This document shows, one piece after another, positions 1 to 40,400 of a stretch of DNA of 64,000 nucleotides (positions are counted from its first letter, which is position 1; each line of letters opens with the position of its first letter). Below the pieces are notes generated by a model. The model did no database searches, was not told the DNA's origin, and was given only the letters and a program-made list of their open reading frames with translations. Origin of the DNA: Diadema setosum. Its lineage: Eukaryota; Echinodermata; Echinoidea; Diadematoida; Diadematidae. Made by a program: the position numbers and the translations under genes. The stretch lies in contig NC_092693.1 of NCBI RefSeq assembly GCF_964275005.1, positions 30,392,173 to 30,456,172 on the forward strand, written 5' to 3'.

Positions 1-656
1 ATTCTATTCATTCAATTTGTAATGAATCTGCAACTGTGAGATATATTCACACAACTGGTATTACATAAGTAATTTTTAACACTGATAAAAGTATGTTCAA
101 TGAGTAAAAATCAAGGCAAATTCAATGTAGGCAGATCCCAGCTTTTGCTTAAGTCCAACCATTTTCGTCAGTTCAGATTGATTTAAGGTTAGCGAGGTTG
201 CATGACTGTATCCTTAATCACCTGCTTCCTTTACACGGGTAGGACAACTGAGCAATTAAGACACTAACAAGATCACAGTACTTCTGTCATATTTAAATGA
301 GTGTGGAGCAATAAACCATGAAATGTTGTAGTTGTAAGTAGCATGAATACACTAGAGAGGACTAATCAAGCATGCTGGATGTGTTACTGCAAATTGAGCT
401 TAGAACAAATAATGGGATTAACATATGGGTATGTCCATGGTGAAATCGCACCACCTAACATTAAGAGCACCGATTATCAGTAATGTGTGTGATAGTTAAA
501 GCACACGTACGGCAATAACATCAGTGCTGGAATATGTGATGTGTCTATTTCTGATACTAAACCAAAGATGTGGACACAACAGAATGAGTTCTTACCTTAT
601 TGGTAGTCAATTATCACATGCTGTTTCTTTTGTCTCTCAACATTCCCTTATTTCAG
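1..656. other. intron sequence upstream of the first visible HYR exon
   Basis: I see no convincing exon here. From roughly base 415 onward it aligns by eye with about 8480-8691, upstream of the second copy of the same exon, so it is intronic DNA included in the large internal duplication. An open frame runs from 524 into the exon, but the AG at 655-656 and the phase shared with the other modules mark it as read-through into the intron. Confidence 0.5.
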
Positions 657-27436
<26,780 letters not shown>

Positions 27437-30290
27437 AGAGTATTTGCTCTGAAAGTCCACATCTGGGCATTCTATAACGATGCGCCAAATGTATATACGG
27501 AGATATTTTCGTACATTTCATAACTCATGATTTGACTTCTGACGGGCAGTCTAAAAGAAATGTGGCATATGGTTTTTTGTTTTTTTTCTTCTTCTTCTTC
27601 TTCTTCTTCTTCTTCCGCAGTTGATCTGTGGACTCGTGTGTGGTAGGCTTACAGTCTATTGACACATCCACTCTGATTCAGATAATTTTTAATCAACTGT
27701 GACACATCCACTCTGATTCAGATGATTTTTAATCAACTGTGTGATTTTGATTTCATGAAGGAATTTGAAGTTTGGTAAGGAAGTATGAAAGAGTGACTAT
27801 ACCTCTCTTCATACATGTCATTTTTTCTCATTCAGTCACTTTTAAAGTAATCAGTAACAGCAAGTCAAGACGATGTGTACTGGAAGCATTTTCATCCATA
27901 GTAAATGCATTGTCAATTATTATGATACTTTTCTTCTGATATCATGGTGCATGTCTTTAGTACACATGAGATGAATTGTCAACTGCAAAAAAAAAAAAAA
28001 AATCAATTATATTGTACTTTCCAGTCAACTGTTGTGGGTGCATTTTGAAATGTAATCATGATAAAAAGGTAAATGAGAAAATATCTGTTTCTGAGACATG
28101 TTAGCGTAGGAGTATATAAAATGTAGGTGGTGGGAAGATTAGATATGGGTTTCTTTTGCACTTTGTCCCATGACATATGCTATAGGATTTATGTACTTTT
28201 TATTTGATAAAGTGGAATGCAAATTGAATGTCAAGAGAACAAAATTTGTTGGTTAAACAGAACATCTTTCATCGCAAATTATGATACTGATGTAGTGTAC
28301 TTTTAAAAGCATTTATGCAGAAAAAGAATATCAATTATACATCTGTGATGTCCAGAGAATCATTTCAAAATCTTTAGAGCACCCTCTTTTATTGCTCTCT
28401 AGAAACAAATTATGAAAAAAGAAAGCAACAACAACGTACAGTGGAATCGCATAATAACAAGGACCTCGAGACTGTGAAAAATACCCTGAGTATTAGATTT
28501 GTTGTCGTATCAGGATATTAAACAAATGCGACCCTGCACCACAGAACAAACAAAAAGTCGCCTGACAGGGATTTTTAGTTGAGGACAGATTCCTAAAGAG
28601 CAGACTCTGAGCTTTAAAATGATGTGTAACTCTTATCAAATGGACTCAGCTAACCTATCTAAATACTAGAAAGAAAGTGCACACTCTGGGAAAGCGCGAA
28701 CTGAGAAAAGAGGCTCTGAAGTACCTGGGTCTATTCAAGCGCTCAATCTTTACCCAGCCGTGCTAGCCGAGCAATGAAAGGGACAAAACCAGGATGTAAA
28801 CCACCGGAGCAACAACAATGAAGGGATTATCAGATTAAGCTGATATTGAGCATGTTCTATAAACAAATTCTACCCATGATTAATGCCAACTTTCAAAGCA
28901 GTATAGTTATTCTTTCAAAAGTTATTAGACTGCGTGAAGAGTGTGTAAAGGATTTCAAGAAATGAAAAGGGGACGCTTAGACACACCTGATCATTCTATT
29001 CTCCCCAAAAATGGGTTGTAGAAAAACCACTGAAAACACATTTTCCCATTCATGTCATGATCCTAAACTAAAGAATAATGTAGAAAAAGGATAGCTCTTT
29101 CAGAAAATATGAAAAACTCAAGATTTACTCGGTTGACCCATTTCACCTTTTTCGAGTCCTCACGTGAAATCAAGGGGTGCGACTTTTTGTTCGTTTTGTG
29201 ATGCACGGTCACAAATGGACTTGGGACCAAGAAAATGACCTTGTTATAACAGCGTTTTGTCATACCCGTCTTCTTTACAATGAGATTTCATTGTACAACC
29301 ATGTTATTCTGCCCATGTGCACACTCTTCTTCTGTCACATGAGCATGGTTAAGCACCAGAAAATTTGTACTTCGATCAACACCAGTATTTTCATTTGCTG
29401 AATCAACTTTAGTGTGAAATGTTATGTACGTTCAAACCATTATTTTGGTTGTAATAGAGAGAAATATGGAAACTGGTAATTAGACTTGATGCCAATATTG
29501 CACTTATTATTGAATAGTTTTCACCCATGGTCTTTCTGATTATTTTAACTTATACAATGTTTGTCATTATTTCTCATTTTAGTTTCAAGTCAGTATAAAT
29601 AGCACATACCCGTCTTTCATGCTGTTGAGTTTCTGAACAGCACATGTATTACCAGTCACTTTCATTAACACATTTTTCTAAATTTCTCTGCTGAAGCAAT
29701 ATAATTGTCTTTGCCAGCATTTGCAAAAACAAAACAGAACAAAAAGACAGTCCTATCTTGCTGCTCATTTAACAAGATTGCCTGAAATCATTCACCCACT
29801 GATCTGATTCTATCATAATTATATGGGCGGGTAGTATTCATTCTAAAGCATTTACAATCACTGGCAATTAAGTTGGCTGGGTGAATCTTTTCAAGGAAGA
29901 ACTCTTTTTTTTTCTCTTTTTTTTTTTTGGGGGGGGGATGGCTTTTATGACTTTATGCAGTGAATTTGAGAGATTGTAACGAATTCATCATCTCACAAAT
30001 GGTCTTTCACACTTCTGTCTTTCACTCTGCTATCATAAGCAAGTCATCTGCCATTCATTCGTTGCTGGTTTCAGTACTTGAAATCAAAATGTTTGTAATC
30101 AGTGGTCTTTCAATAAATTGTGCCATTCGTTCTTTCGTGTAACATGCTTTCAAAATATGTTATGAAATGGTGGTTTGATCCTTTTGTGCATTTGCATATG
30201 AAATGATAGATTTTTTTTTTTTTACTTTTTTGATATTTTTTATGAAGAAAGAAACGCTTTTAAAATAAATCATCACTCAATGTGAAGTAT
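27437..30290 (+). other. probable 3' UTR and downstream region of the HYR gene
   Basis: No coding signal. It includes a (TTC)n tract at about 27589-27616, a direct repeat of about 50 bases (cacatccactctgattcag, near 27663 and 27704), and a nested MITE. The AATAAA hexamers at 30112 and 30264 are candidate poly(A) signals, but the true 3' end is not determined. Confidence 0.4.
28437..29297. mobile_element. nested MITEs: outer GTACAGTGGAATC-type, inner TGCGACCCTGCACC-type
   Basis: The outer element has a left end near 28437 (TACAGTGGAATCGCATAATA) and an imperfectly complementary right end near 29297 (GAGATTTCATTGTAC). Inside, 28527-29213 has its own inverted ends (TGCGACCCTGCACCAC; reverse complement of GTGATGCACGGTCACA) followed by matching AACAAAAAGTCGC. 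The inner element inserted into the outer. Confidence 0.6.
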
Positions 30291-30408
30291 ATTGTGGGAC
30301 TGCAGTATTTTCCTTGGTGGTTTCATAACCTTGTGTTAGATTGAGATATTGTGAGAGAATAAGAGACAGCAAAACGTGAAAAGTTAGCATAGATTGAGGA
30401 AGGTTAGG

Positions 30409-30475
30409 GTGTGTGTGTGTGTGTGTGTGTGTCTGTGTCTGTCTGTCTGTTTCAATTCAATTCAATTCAATTTAT
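30409..30475. repeat. (GT)n and (TTCAA)n microsatellites at a LINE 3' end
   Basis: A GT tract, then TCTG repeats, then TTCAATTCAATTCAATTCAA. The pentamer block is the 3' tail of the - strand LINE next to it; the same tail in the other orientation ends the LINE at 57286. Confidence 0.85.
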
Positions 30476-33040
30476 TTCACATCTTTCAAAAAATCACAAA
30501 AATAGACATAATTTATGTATAAAATGTACAGAACAGAACACAGAAATATACACAAAACAAAGCATAAGCAGTACAAGGACAGTTACAGTGAAGTATAAAC
30601 ACAGTAAAAACGGTAAGAACTGCAGCAGATGTGTGGGAATGACAAAAGGCCATTGGCCTGTCAAAGGTCAAACCCTTGGTGGACTGCATCTTACAAATTT
30701 GCATTTTAAAAATTGTGTTTAAATTACAGAACATAAACGGAGACAAAAAGAAAGACAGTAAAGAACATGGCAAGAATAAGATAAAGAGAAGCAATGACAA
30801 GATTTACAGGTAATAAACTCAGAAGACAAATACAACAAGCTAATGAGCTACAACAACAATAACAAACAATACATGAACAAACAACAGGCAATCAATAAAA
30901 CTTAAAGATACCTCATTACATATTGCATATTATTCTTTCTGTAATAAATAAAATTTATACTTCCTTTTAAAATCACTTAAAGTGGAACACTGTTTAAACT
31001 TATCTAACATATTATTCCAAAGTACAGGACCTTTATAAGAAATTACTGTCCTCGAGAATTTATATCTATAAAAAGGAATATACATTTTATGGGTATTTCT
31101 AGTAACATACATATTCACATCAAAATGATAAATGAAATAATCATTAAAAGCATAAGGTAATAACTCTTTGGTGAAGGAATACATAAAAGAAGCAATCTGA
31201 AATTCATTGATACTATAAATATCCAATAAATGTAACTTAAAAAATAACTCTTTAGTGTGTGCCAAATAATGTGTTTTAGTTATTGTACATATTGCACGTT
31301 TTTGGAGTTTAAAAAGTTTCTGCGTTAAATACAATGCGCATTTACCCCATACAATATTACAATATGATAAATGTGATAAAATCACACTATTATATATATT
31401 CACTAAAATTTTCAATGGTAATATATGCTTCAAATTATGCAGTACTCCAATTACTCTTGATATTTTAAAAGAAATATGATTAATATGATCTTTCCAACTT
31501 AAGCATTCATCAATAATAACACCCCAAAATTTAATACTTTTAACTCTCTCAATCTCAACATTATTGATCATGATATTGATTGAATTCGCATCAACATTTA
31601 CATTCCGAGATTTAAAAATCATATAATTTGTCTTTGTATAATTTATCTCTAATTTGTTGGCTAAAAACCATGATTGCACTTTTTGCAATTCAGTATTGAT
31701 AAGCTCATTAGTTACAACATCTTTTCCAGGTAGAAATAAGCTGGTGTCATCAGCAAATAAAATTACAGATAAAATATCACTTACATATTGCAAATCATTA
31801 ATATACATTAAAAATAATAGTGGTCCAAGATTTGATCCTTGCGGCACACCAACTGGAATATCTCTAAAATGTGAATTAACATTAACTATACAAACATATT
31901 GCTTTCTCTCACTTAAATAACTGTAACCATTTCATTGCTATACCCCGTATACCATAAAAACTAAGCTTATCAAATAAAATAGAATGATCTATACAATCAA
32001 AAGCTTTTGATAAATCTAAAAACACTCCAACTTCTATTGCTTTATCTTCAAAAGCTTTGGCAAGTTTATCTACTAAATCAATTATTGCATGTGATGTACT
32101 GCACCCTTTTCTAAAACCAAACTGTCTCCGATATAAAATGTCATGTTTTTGTATGAAACAGATCATTTTTTCATAAACTATTTATTCTAATATTTTACTA
32201 AAAATTGATAAAATAGAGACAGGTCTGTAATTATTTACAGACATTTTATAACCATTCTTAAAAACTGGTATCACTTTGGCGATCTTTAATGCACTTGGAA
32301 AAATACCTTGTTCAATAGACGCATTAAAAATATTGCACAAAGGTGACACAATTGCATCAATAGAAGTTTTTACTACTTTTGTGTTAAATCCATCATACCC
32401 TGCTGATTTATTTACATCTAATTCAAAAACTATACATTTAAAACATCTGAAACTGTTATAGGACAAAAAAAAAAAAAAAAAAGAATCAGTGACCTTTCCA
32501 CACATATATTTTTTAAAAGAATCATTTTTACATATGCTTAACTGTGCATTATCATGAATTTCTTTTCCAATTTTACAAAAAAATCATTAAACACATTACA
32601 TATATCTTTTTTATTTGTGATTACCTTACCATCAAACTCAATTTCATTTATTGACGCTTTCTTTTCTTTCTTGCTCAATATCTCATTTATAACTCTCCAA
32701 GTGGTTTTTGCATCATTCATAGCATGTTTGAATTTAACATCATAATAATTTCGTTTTGCAGTTCTTATCATATTATTAACATTATTTCTATATTGTTTAT
32801 ACACTTTCCTTCTACTATCTGTTGAGTTTCTTAAATATTTCTTAAACAAAACATATTTTCGTTGACACAATTTTTTTTTTATTTCTGCAGTTAACCATGG
32901 CTTTCTTTGCATATGTTTTCTTTGTCTAACCTCTATTTCAGGAAAACATTCATTATACAATGTTTGTGTGTATTGAGGCAATGGAGGTAGGTTATTATTT
33001 GCAATAATTGTTTGGATGGCCATCTCATCCACCCTTCCCC
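30443..33040 (-). mobile_element. 5'-truncated CR1/Jockey-group LINE
   Basis: A non-LTR retrotransposon fragment that keeps the linker after the endonuclease (33032-32538), the reverse transcriptase (32505-30930) and a 3' end made of TTGAA repeats. The endonuclease is absent, the usual result of incomplete target-primed reverse transcription. Several frame breaks separate the segments, and an A run at about 32465-32482 interrupts the frame, so it is inactive. Clade is judged from RT sequence style only. Confidence 0.85.
30930..32505 (-). pseudogene. LINE reverse transcriptase (broken)
   Basis: Three consecutive open segments encode RT: 32505-32182 (linker, NKSAGYDGFNTKVVK, then NNYRPVSILSIFSKILE), 32166-31909 ([28 protein letters not shown], first catalytic Asp) and 31847-30930 (MPQGSNLGPLLF, then the FADD catalytic box, thumb, and a C-terminal region ending in SDFKRKYKF). 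Frame interruptions near 32170 and 31850-31910 mean there is no full-length product. It is similar in layout to the RT at 55233-56842. Confidence 0.85.
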
Positions 33041-33440
33041 ATTGTTAGCACCCTCACAGCTTCACATTTAGCCTAAACTTCAAAATTATGAGGGGCCTAC
33101 AGCAATTTTTCAGGGGCAGAGAGTTTACTTTTGACAAGGGGCATTTTTTCACAGATATCTCTTCACTTCCTTTCATATAGTACAAAAGAAAGCAAATAAA
33201 TTTGGTATTACTGCAATAAATAACCAAAAAGAAAATCATCATCGGTCACAATATAGAAAAAAAAATCCCTTTGTGTGCAATATCTTCACTCTTTGGAAAC
33301 AGAACCTGACAGAGGAAATGATTAATACAAACATTTAATTTTTAATCTAAACAAATGGAACGATTGGCTAAAAGAGCTTCTCGTTATTATACATATTATA
33401 CAAATATATTTTGCCTTGAGAGTTTCTGGTCAAACTATGG

Positions 33441-34104
33441 GCAGAGGTGACTCCAAAAGAACTATTTACTGAGGGGCGCAGTCCCTCAGTAAATGGTTCT
33501 TCTGGATGTACTGAGGCCTATAGCTTTAACAGATACTCAAAATTAGGCAAAGTATATATGTTTTATATTTTGGGTCAAAACTTGAAACAAAAGAAGGGAA
33601 AATGGGAAGATATACAAGGAGGGACGTCGTGTGGTGAATGCAATGTTGTAAAGGGACCCTACACTGACCCTAAGAAGCAGTGCACGGTGTCAGAACTGCT
33701 TAGTGATGTTGCAATATTGTTTTGTTTAAAAAGTGTTACATTTCACACAGTGATTGTACGAACAATGGGCAATGTCACAATTGTTTTGTTACAAAGCGAT
33801 TGTGACATCACAAAGCAATTCTGACAACATAATCAAAGTAATTCTAACATTGCGCGCTACTTCGTTGGGCCACTCTGTGAAATGCAACAATATCTGACAA
33901 AGCAATTATGACATCACAACGCAATTCTTACATCGCGCGCTGCTTCGTGACGGATGATCACTGTGAAATTAGCAATAAACTCAATTTCTTAACAAAGTAA
34001 TCGTGTCATCACATAGCTATTCTGACATCGCGCTCTGCATACTTCCTACGGCCGTCACTCTGTGAAATGTAACAATTTCCCAATCAGACACAGACAGACA
34101 CACA

Positions 34105-34135
<31 letters not shown>

Positions 34136-34425
34136 GCGCACACAGAGACGCAGAGAGGTTCTTTTATACTAGTAATACAACCTCTTTGATATGGTCACTG
34201 TTGGATCCCTCCACAGTTTCGCATCCACCACAGGGTTTTCCCCTCACATTTCCCCTTCTTTTGTTTAGATTTTATATCCCAAATATACACAAAATATACT
34301 CTGTCTAATTTCGAGTTTCTGGCAAAAACTATGTAGGCCTATTATGGACCTCGGTGCTTCCACAAGTACTATTCACCTCGGGGCTTCACCCCTCAGTAAA
34401 TAGTGCTATTTTGGAGTCACCTCTG
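33441..34425. mobile_element. MITE-like unit with GCAGAGGTGACTCC ends and internal tandem repeats
   Basis: GCAGAGGTGACTCCAAAA at 33441 is matched in inverse by TTTTGGAGTCACCTCTGC ending at 34425. Just inside both ends lies 'actatttactgagggg'. The interior has about four diverged copies of a block of roughly 100 bases (gtgacatcacaaagcaattctgacatcgcgcgctgcttc). A more diverged third end occurs at about 34990-35115. Confidence 0.6.
34095..34146. repeat. (CA)n(CG)n alternating purine-pyrimidine tract
   Basis: A run of CA dinucleotides passes into CG and back to CA, about 50 bases of strict alternation. It lies inside the MITE-like unit. Confidence 0.9.
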
Positions 34426-34619
34426 CATATTGCTTTGATCAGCTCAAGTCAAAACATTTGTATAATAAAGGCCTATTATGGATCAAAATGGCTGAAAGAG
34501 CTTCACGCTATTACATGTAGGCTCTGTTTTCAACACTTTCAGAATGTTGGTCTCTTTGACACTGAATGGTGCAGGCCTATTGATTTGGAAAATGACGTCA
34601 CTGTTCACGACATTTTCCA

Positions 34620-35300
34620 AATAGTGCACCTTGTGAAGTAATGGCACAACGCAGTTGTGACATCACAAAGCCATTCTGACATGTACATCGCGCGCAGCTT
34701 CTTACGGTCACTCTGCAGGGGCGGGTCCAGGAACTCCAAAGGGGGGGGGGGGGGGCGCCAACAGATCCGCTTATGCTTTGTGAAAATGTAACAAAGCAAC
34801 GCGAATAAATAGTGCGATACACGATGTGTCGTGTCGATAATGTATCAAAAAACAATTCTTACATCGCGCCCTGCTTCCTACTGTCCCTCCACAACATCGC
34901 ATCCACCACGTTACGACTTCTGGCCTCCTTTTCCCCTTCTTCCGTTGATTTTTTTTTTTAAATCCCAACTATAAAACAAATAATGCTCTGCCTAATTTCG
35001 AGTTTCTGCGTGGTCTAAACTATGGGCCTCTACTGTGCCTCCAAAAGTACTACTCTCTTCGGGGATGCGCTCCACAGTGAACAGTATAGGCCCATTATTT
35101 TGTAATCGCCTCTGCCCATCAAGTTTAAATTCTCAGGGCAAAGTTGTTGTTGTTTTTTTTTTTAATCACAGCATCATAGGGCTTATACAGTGAATAAATG
35201 GCGTGATGAATGTGATGAAATCCATCGCGAAAGCAGCACTTAAATTTAGCTAAGTCAGCGGGGGCAAGTTTCAGGGAAGCTTTCTGGTTGTCAGAACAAC
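34620..35300. repeat. further diverged repeat copies, no gene seen
   Basis: This stretch repeats parts of the 33441-34425 unit (acatcgcgcgcagcttctt, acttctggcctcc, the gggg run at 34741) in degraded form. I see no credible coding exon. Confidence 0.5.
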
Positions 35301-35639
35301 TTTGAATGATATACATGGATTATATCATTACCACAAGCATATTTCTGTAATGTGCATGTGGCATGATAACAGCATGTCCGAAGTTTGGCCGATTTATAAG
35401 TAAGCTATATAATTGTAGCTATATTGCCAATTGACAATCCCTGTGATAAGATCCTAAATAAACCCTAAAAAAACACGACTTTCAAAAAATCTTAAGTTAA
35501 AGATGGAATCACTTTTTTTTCTCGCGCGTCTACTGGGTAGTATTGGCAACCAAGCCTTTTCGCTGGTATGTCCCCCCCCCCCCCTTTTTTTTTGGGAATG
35601 AACTCCGCGCAGACCAAAGAGCTTTTCCCCGAGAGGAGA

Positions 35640-35935
35640 AAAATCTCTTTGGCGCAGACGCAACTGGGCTGGGCGCCCTAAGGCCCTCCCCTTTGTTGCG
35701 TTTATGCGCGTTACCTAGCCCTACGCGCGCCTGTATGCGCGTTGACTTGACAACATGTGCAAGGCCAAGGGTACTCTTAGTAACGCGAACGGTCGGTAAA
35801 CAAAGAATTCAACATTTCTGTGTGCTGATTTCGTTCGATCGGTTCAGTGTTTTATCACGGAGATTTCCCCGATACTTTCGAACTTTATTGCGCTCAGAGA
35901 GACAATCAATCGTAGTTTGTCAAGGTCAGTGATAA
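35640..35935 (+). promoter_or_regulatory. CpG-rich stretch, possible promoter / noncoding first exon of the kinase gene
   Basis: Against the AT-rich surroundings this block is full of CpG (gcgcgcctgtatgcgcgtt, aacgcgaacggtcgg), and it ends in GTTTGTCAAG followed by GTCAGT, a plausible donor. It lies 1.4 kb upstream of the first coding exon on the same strand. An open frame through it shows no recognisable domain. There is no TATA box I trust. Confidence 0.35.
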
Positions 35936-36589
35936 AACTAGTATCAACACTCTTCTTTATGAGTGTGTTTCAAGTGAATTTGTTCAACGTGTTTCATGAT
36001 TTATAAACTTGTCTAATGTTAATTCTTTCTGCTCAGAATAAATAGCCTCAAAGTCAGCTGAAGGTCATGCATTGCAAGTTTAGATTACGCCAAATTACAC
36101 ACAACGGACACAGCTGTGACCCCACATTCAAATCACTAACCCAAGATACAATAAATTTTCCCGTTCTTTTAATCTTGTTTATGTAGATACTGAGATCTAG
36201 TCTGACAGAGGATAAATGGAGATGTTTTCCGTGTCCCAAATTCATGTCCCCGTGCCATGGGAGTTACAGCGGAGGGCACGATGTGAACCGTGGGTCAGGG
36301 CTGGCGCAGCGTCACCCGCGTACAGCCCGGCAGATGTAAGCAAGAGCAACCCCTTGCCTAACTGTGACAAATAGACCTAATGATGATGATAATAACAACA
36401 ACAATAATAATAATAATAACTACATTATCATTATCTTCTTTTTTTTACTAGGCCTATCATCAAGGCCTAGGACGCAGGCCTTAATAGCATTAATGACCTA
36501 AGGACAGTCATGTTAGATCGAGAGGTTTGGAGGCGCAACTTTGTTTATGGAACCCGAGTTGGCATCGGCTGAAGCTAATACATGCCCTC

Positions 36590-36593
36590 GAAT

Positions 36594-36638
<45 letters not shown>

Positions 36639-36640
36639 GC
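36590..36640. repeat. (AGT)n microsatellite
   Basis: About 15 AGT triplets. The rest of 35940-37290 holds dispersed simple repeats and a GC-rich patch (36230-36340) that could be a noncoding exon but has no clear evidence. Confidence 0.85.
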
Positions 36641-37360
36641 CTATCATCATTTTCATCATCTAAAACTATGATCTATTCGTAAAGAAGTAGAAAATTGGAT
36701 GAAACATTACAAACATGAAGCAAAAACAGATCGAACTTTACAAAGGGAGAGACCGTGGGGCGTAGGCCTTATACTGCGGTCGTACATGTAACACAAAACG
36801 AAAGAGAAATAGATTGTGAAACATTGTGGGTCAAGGCACACAAAAGTAAAGGCATAATTTACTATTGCCCATAGGCATGTGGGCCCGCACATGTTGTCCC
36901 TAAGGAACATTAACAAACATTAACATATCACACTTCATCAACATAAAATGTTAAGTTTATACCCGGGTAACAATCGAAATGTTTTGACGCTTTTTTAAGG
37001 ATGTACAACAAAGCCAGAATAATAATCATGGTCCGATAAAGGTACTCAAGCTGTTAATTGAGAACTGTGGTTAGAACAACACGCAAAGGACTAAGACGGC
37101 CATATACATGATAAATGCAGATTGCTAGATTAAACTGACATTAGTGGCAAGTAAGCGAACAAGACTTCATAGTGTAAATTTATCACTTCACTTTAATCGG
37201 ACGTTTGCAATAAGTGTGAATATTGTGACGTATTGCTAAGTTCCAACCGAAAAATGAGTTGTTACATCTCATCTTCGAATGTCATTATCTAGCTGGCGGA
37301 GACAGCCCGCCGCCAAGCTCCAGTGCCGCCATTGTATCTGACAGGGAACCTGCTTCTGCA

Positions 37361-37409
37361 ATGGCTGCAGGATTCCACCAAGAACAAGCAGATGAAGGAA
37401 CAGATTGGA
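37361..37409 (+). CDS. kinase gene coding exon 1
   Basis: ATG at 37361 gives MAAGFHQEQADEGTDW, with donor GTACGT at 37410; ends in phase 1. Upstream GC-rich sequence back to an AG at 37291-37292 would be 5' UTR. The join to 37895 via GCTTTAG restores frame (W then I S K L H Q A E K K). An alternative is initiation at ATG 37927 in the next exon. Confidence 0.5.
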
Positions 37410-40400
37410 GTACGTTTGACGTCATATATTATTTTCCTTCTTTGTGAATTTAAATGAATGGTGTCACTTAGCATTAACAAGCATCAAGCGTGTAAAATTG
37501 TAAATTGAAAGGGTCAGAAGCGATGACAGCATGAAATACAACAGAAAAAAAAACTAAGAGGAGACTCAAACTTTTGCCAATCATGATACCAAAATGTAGG
37601 CCTAATCATAACCGATTAGATTTCAAAAATACTACAGTAATGCCCATTTGATTTGATTTGATTTGATTTGATTTATTTCTGCTTAATTCCGTTACATTGA
37701 GATCAGAACACACACGCACTCACAACTTTTTCCAATAACCTTGTAAGAGAACGAGTGACTCAAGAAAAATTTGTTTCTCGTATAGGTATTTAGACCTATA
37801 TCGCCAATAGCCTATCATTAATCAAAAGTTATAAAAGTACGAGTATTCACTGCCAATAACTTTGTCTTATCTCCCCAATTATGACAGGCTTTAGTCAGCA
37901 AATTACATCAAGCTGAAAAGAAGACGATGCGGGCAAAGCATACGGCAAGTCTCGTGGGAGGAATGGCGAGCCACTCCCTCCAGCAGATGGCTCACGCCCA
38001 GGAGAAGTCTCGGCTTGCCGAGATTCGAGTAAGCCGGGAAGAAGAAAGGGCACGACAGGCTGAAGATCGTGCTTGTCGTGCCAAGGAGAGAGCAAGGATT
38101 GCCGAGGAGCGGGCAACAGCTATGGAGGAGAGCTTGAAAGTTGCCGAGGAGCGAGCGAGACGAGCTGAAGAGAAGGCTACCATCGCTAAAGGCCCAAAAC
38201 CACTATTTCGGCACAATTGGACAATCGCAAAACGCGAAAATTAAAGTTTTTAAAATAGGTTTCATTCTTATACCAATCCATGACACAAATATTTAAGTTT
38301 GTAGTTGAAAAATATGAACACACAATCTTGCTTTATTTTTGTGGTGTGATAATTTCTTTCATAGGGCGTAGATTTCATCATGTAACATACGTTACCAATG
38401 TCATTCTATTTCAAATGCTTTAAGATTGGTGACTACAGTCTATGATTAAGATAATTATGCGTCAGATGTGAAGTATACCATCGGCTGCCATGTTTGTAAA
38501 TGCTGCCTGCAGATGGGAAGGATGGCAAATGACCTGTATGCTATACTGAACACAGCATGTCCTATTGTGTTAAATCTTATTTCATGTAATGTTCATTTGT
38601 TTTCTCGATAATTTGATGTCAGACTTTCTTCAGAAAATATTTTCAACATTTATCAGTCCCAAATTGCAAGCCAGTTCTTGAGTATCATCGATGAAACATG
38701 TGAATCTATGTGCGCAAAAATATATTCGTCAGATTCCACGTAACGTATGTTTCACGTTAATGTAACGTAAGTTTCAAAGATGATACTACTACATGTGCAA
38801 CTGATTTTGATACTTTTTCTTTTTGGTTTTGGTATATATTCTTACATCAATTTCTCGTCAACTCTAAGTGAACGTATATTATAACAAGATGTCGCAATAT
38901 CATGGTGATACAATTCTCAAAAATTACAATTGAAATAGTTGTAAAACTGTAAGACTTTATAACATGTCCGCGTATAAACTCTGGAGTACAACATTAATCC
39001 GTTACTGTTGACATTTTGAAGACAATTGGCTTCATACCTATGAATTTATGGCACTGAAATGATAAGAGTTGGGAACATGCTTTCACGTGCCTTCACGGAC
39101 GAAAATATTGTCATGATGTACGTGTAATATAAAACGAGTGGTGGGTAACGTAGGTTTCACTTCAATTTTATCATAATGGAAGTTTCCGTATGCTTGACGT
39201 CTTGTAACGTGTTATCTTCATATTGATGTCTTGTAACTTGTTATCTTCAGCTGTCACTTCATGCTGTTGAAAGATATGTTTCGAATCCATAACTTTACAG
39301 ACTCCATAACTTTGCTGTCGCAACAGTTATTCTATGCAGGAACAATTTGAAAATAGCAGTTGTAATACAATAGTATTCACAAAATTTTTAACACTTGTAT
39401 GAAACAAGAAACGGCAGAAACGAGATGGTTACTCTATTAAAGTGCTTCATAATGAACAATAACGCCGTATTGCTTGTATTTGAAATTTCTGAACTCGGTA
39501 AACAAGAGATAGGGACAGAAGGAACCAAGAAATGTTCTTTGTTAATTAATTAAATGACCACTTTACTAAGTTGACTATGGCAAATGAGGTCGATGAAATA
39601 ACGTCAAATTACATAGTTGCATTGGCACAATACTGGGTAGGATGAATGAAATTGTCATTAGAGAAATGATGTACTCGATTGTCCTTGTTATGTATGCATA
39701 AGACAGTATAATCCACAAGGATAACAAGAATAACAAGTCTTGCATTAATAATTCTTGCCGTATCTGGAAATTGTCTCCTGCATGGAAAAAAATGTTTTTG
39801 AATCTTTCAAAAGAAAAGTGAAAGGACAAGTTGCTATACATGCACAACAAAGGTACTAATAATGATTACAGGCAGGCCCGTAAGTAGGATTTTCATGGGG
39901 TGGGGGATGGGGTCAGAGTTAGAAAAAGTCGACTACTTCCAGTTTTAATCACCTGACAGGGAGAAAAATAAAAGCTCCCGTGCCATTTTTTCTTTTGTTT
40001 CATTTCTTTTACCGGGTTTCATCGACTGACAAGCAAGAAAAAAAAGAAGAAAGAAAAGAAAATTGAAGAAATATAAAGAAAGGCCTCAGCTTAATTCTAT
40101 GCTGCCAGTACAAGCCCAATTTCATGTTTTTTATTTGTTTATTTCAAACTGGGGAGGAGGATTCCGCGATTCATTTTTTCTTTTTATTTCCTTTTGTTTA
40201 TATTTTGACTGCTGGCAAAAGGGCGGGGGACCTCGAACCCCCCCCCCCCCCTATAGTTACCCTGGTAGGGTAAATAAAAAAAAAAAAAGATGCGTGACTT
40301 TGATTCTTCTTTTTTTTTTATCAACTACGCAACGGGTACATGTTTTTTTTTTTTCTTGAATCTTTGCTTAGTGATATGATTTTTCGCCAATCTGATTGCA

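Noticed and set aside
33750-34080. Regularly spaced repeats that at first look array-like.
   Set aside because: Units are diverged, directly adjacent and without unique spacers, and lie within a MITE-like element in an animal genome. Not a CRISPR array.
35543-35932. 129-codon open frame with Arg- and Pro-rich sequence.
   Set aside because: It coincides with a CpG-rich block where open frames arise easily, and has no domain. Treated as possible promoter or 5' UTR.
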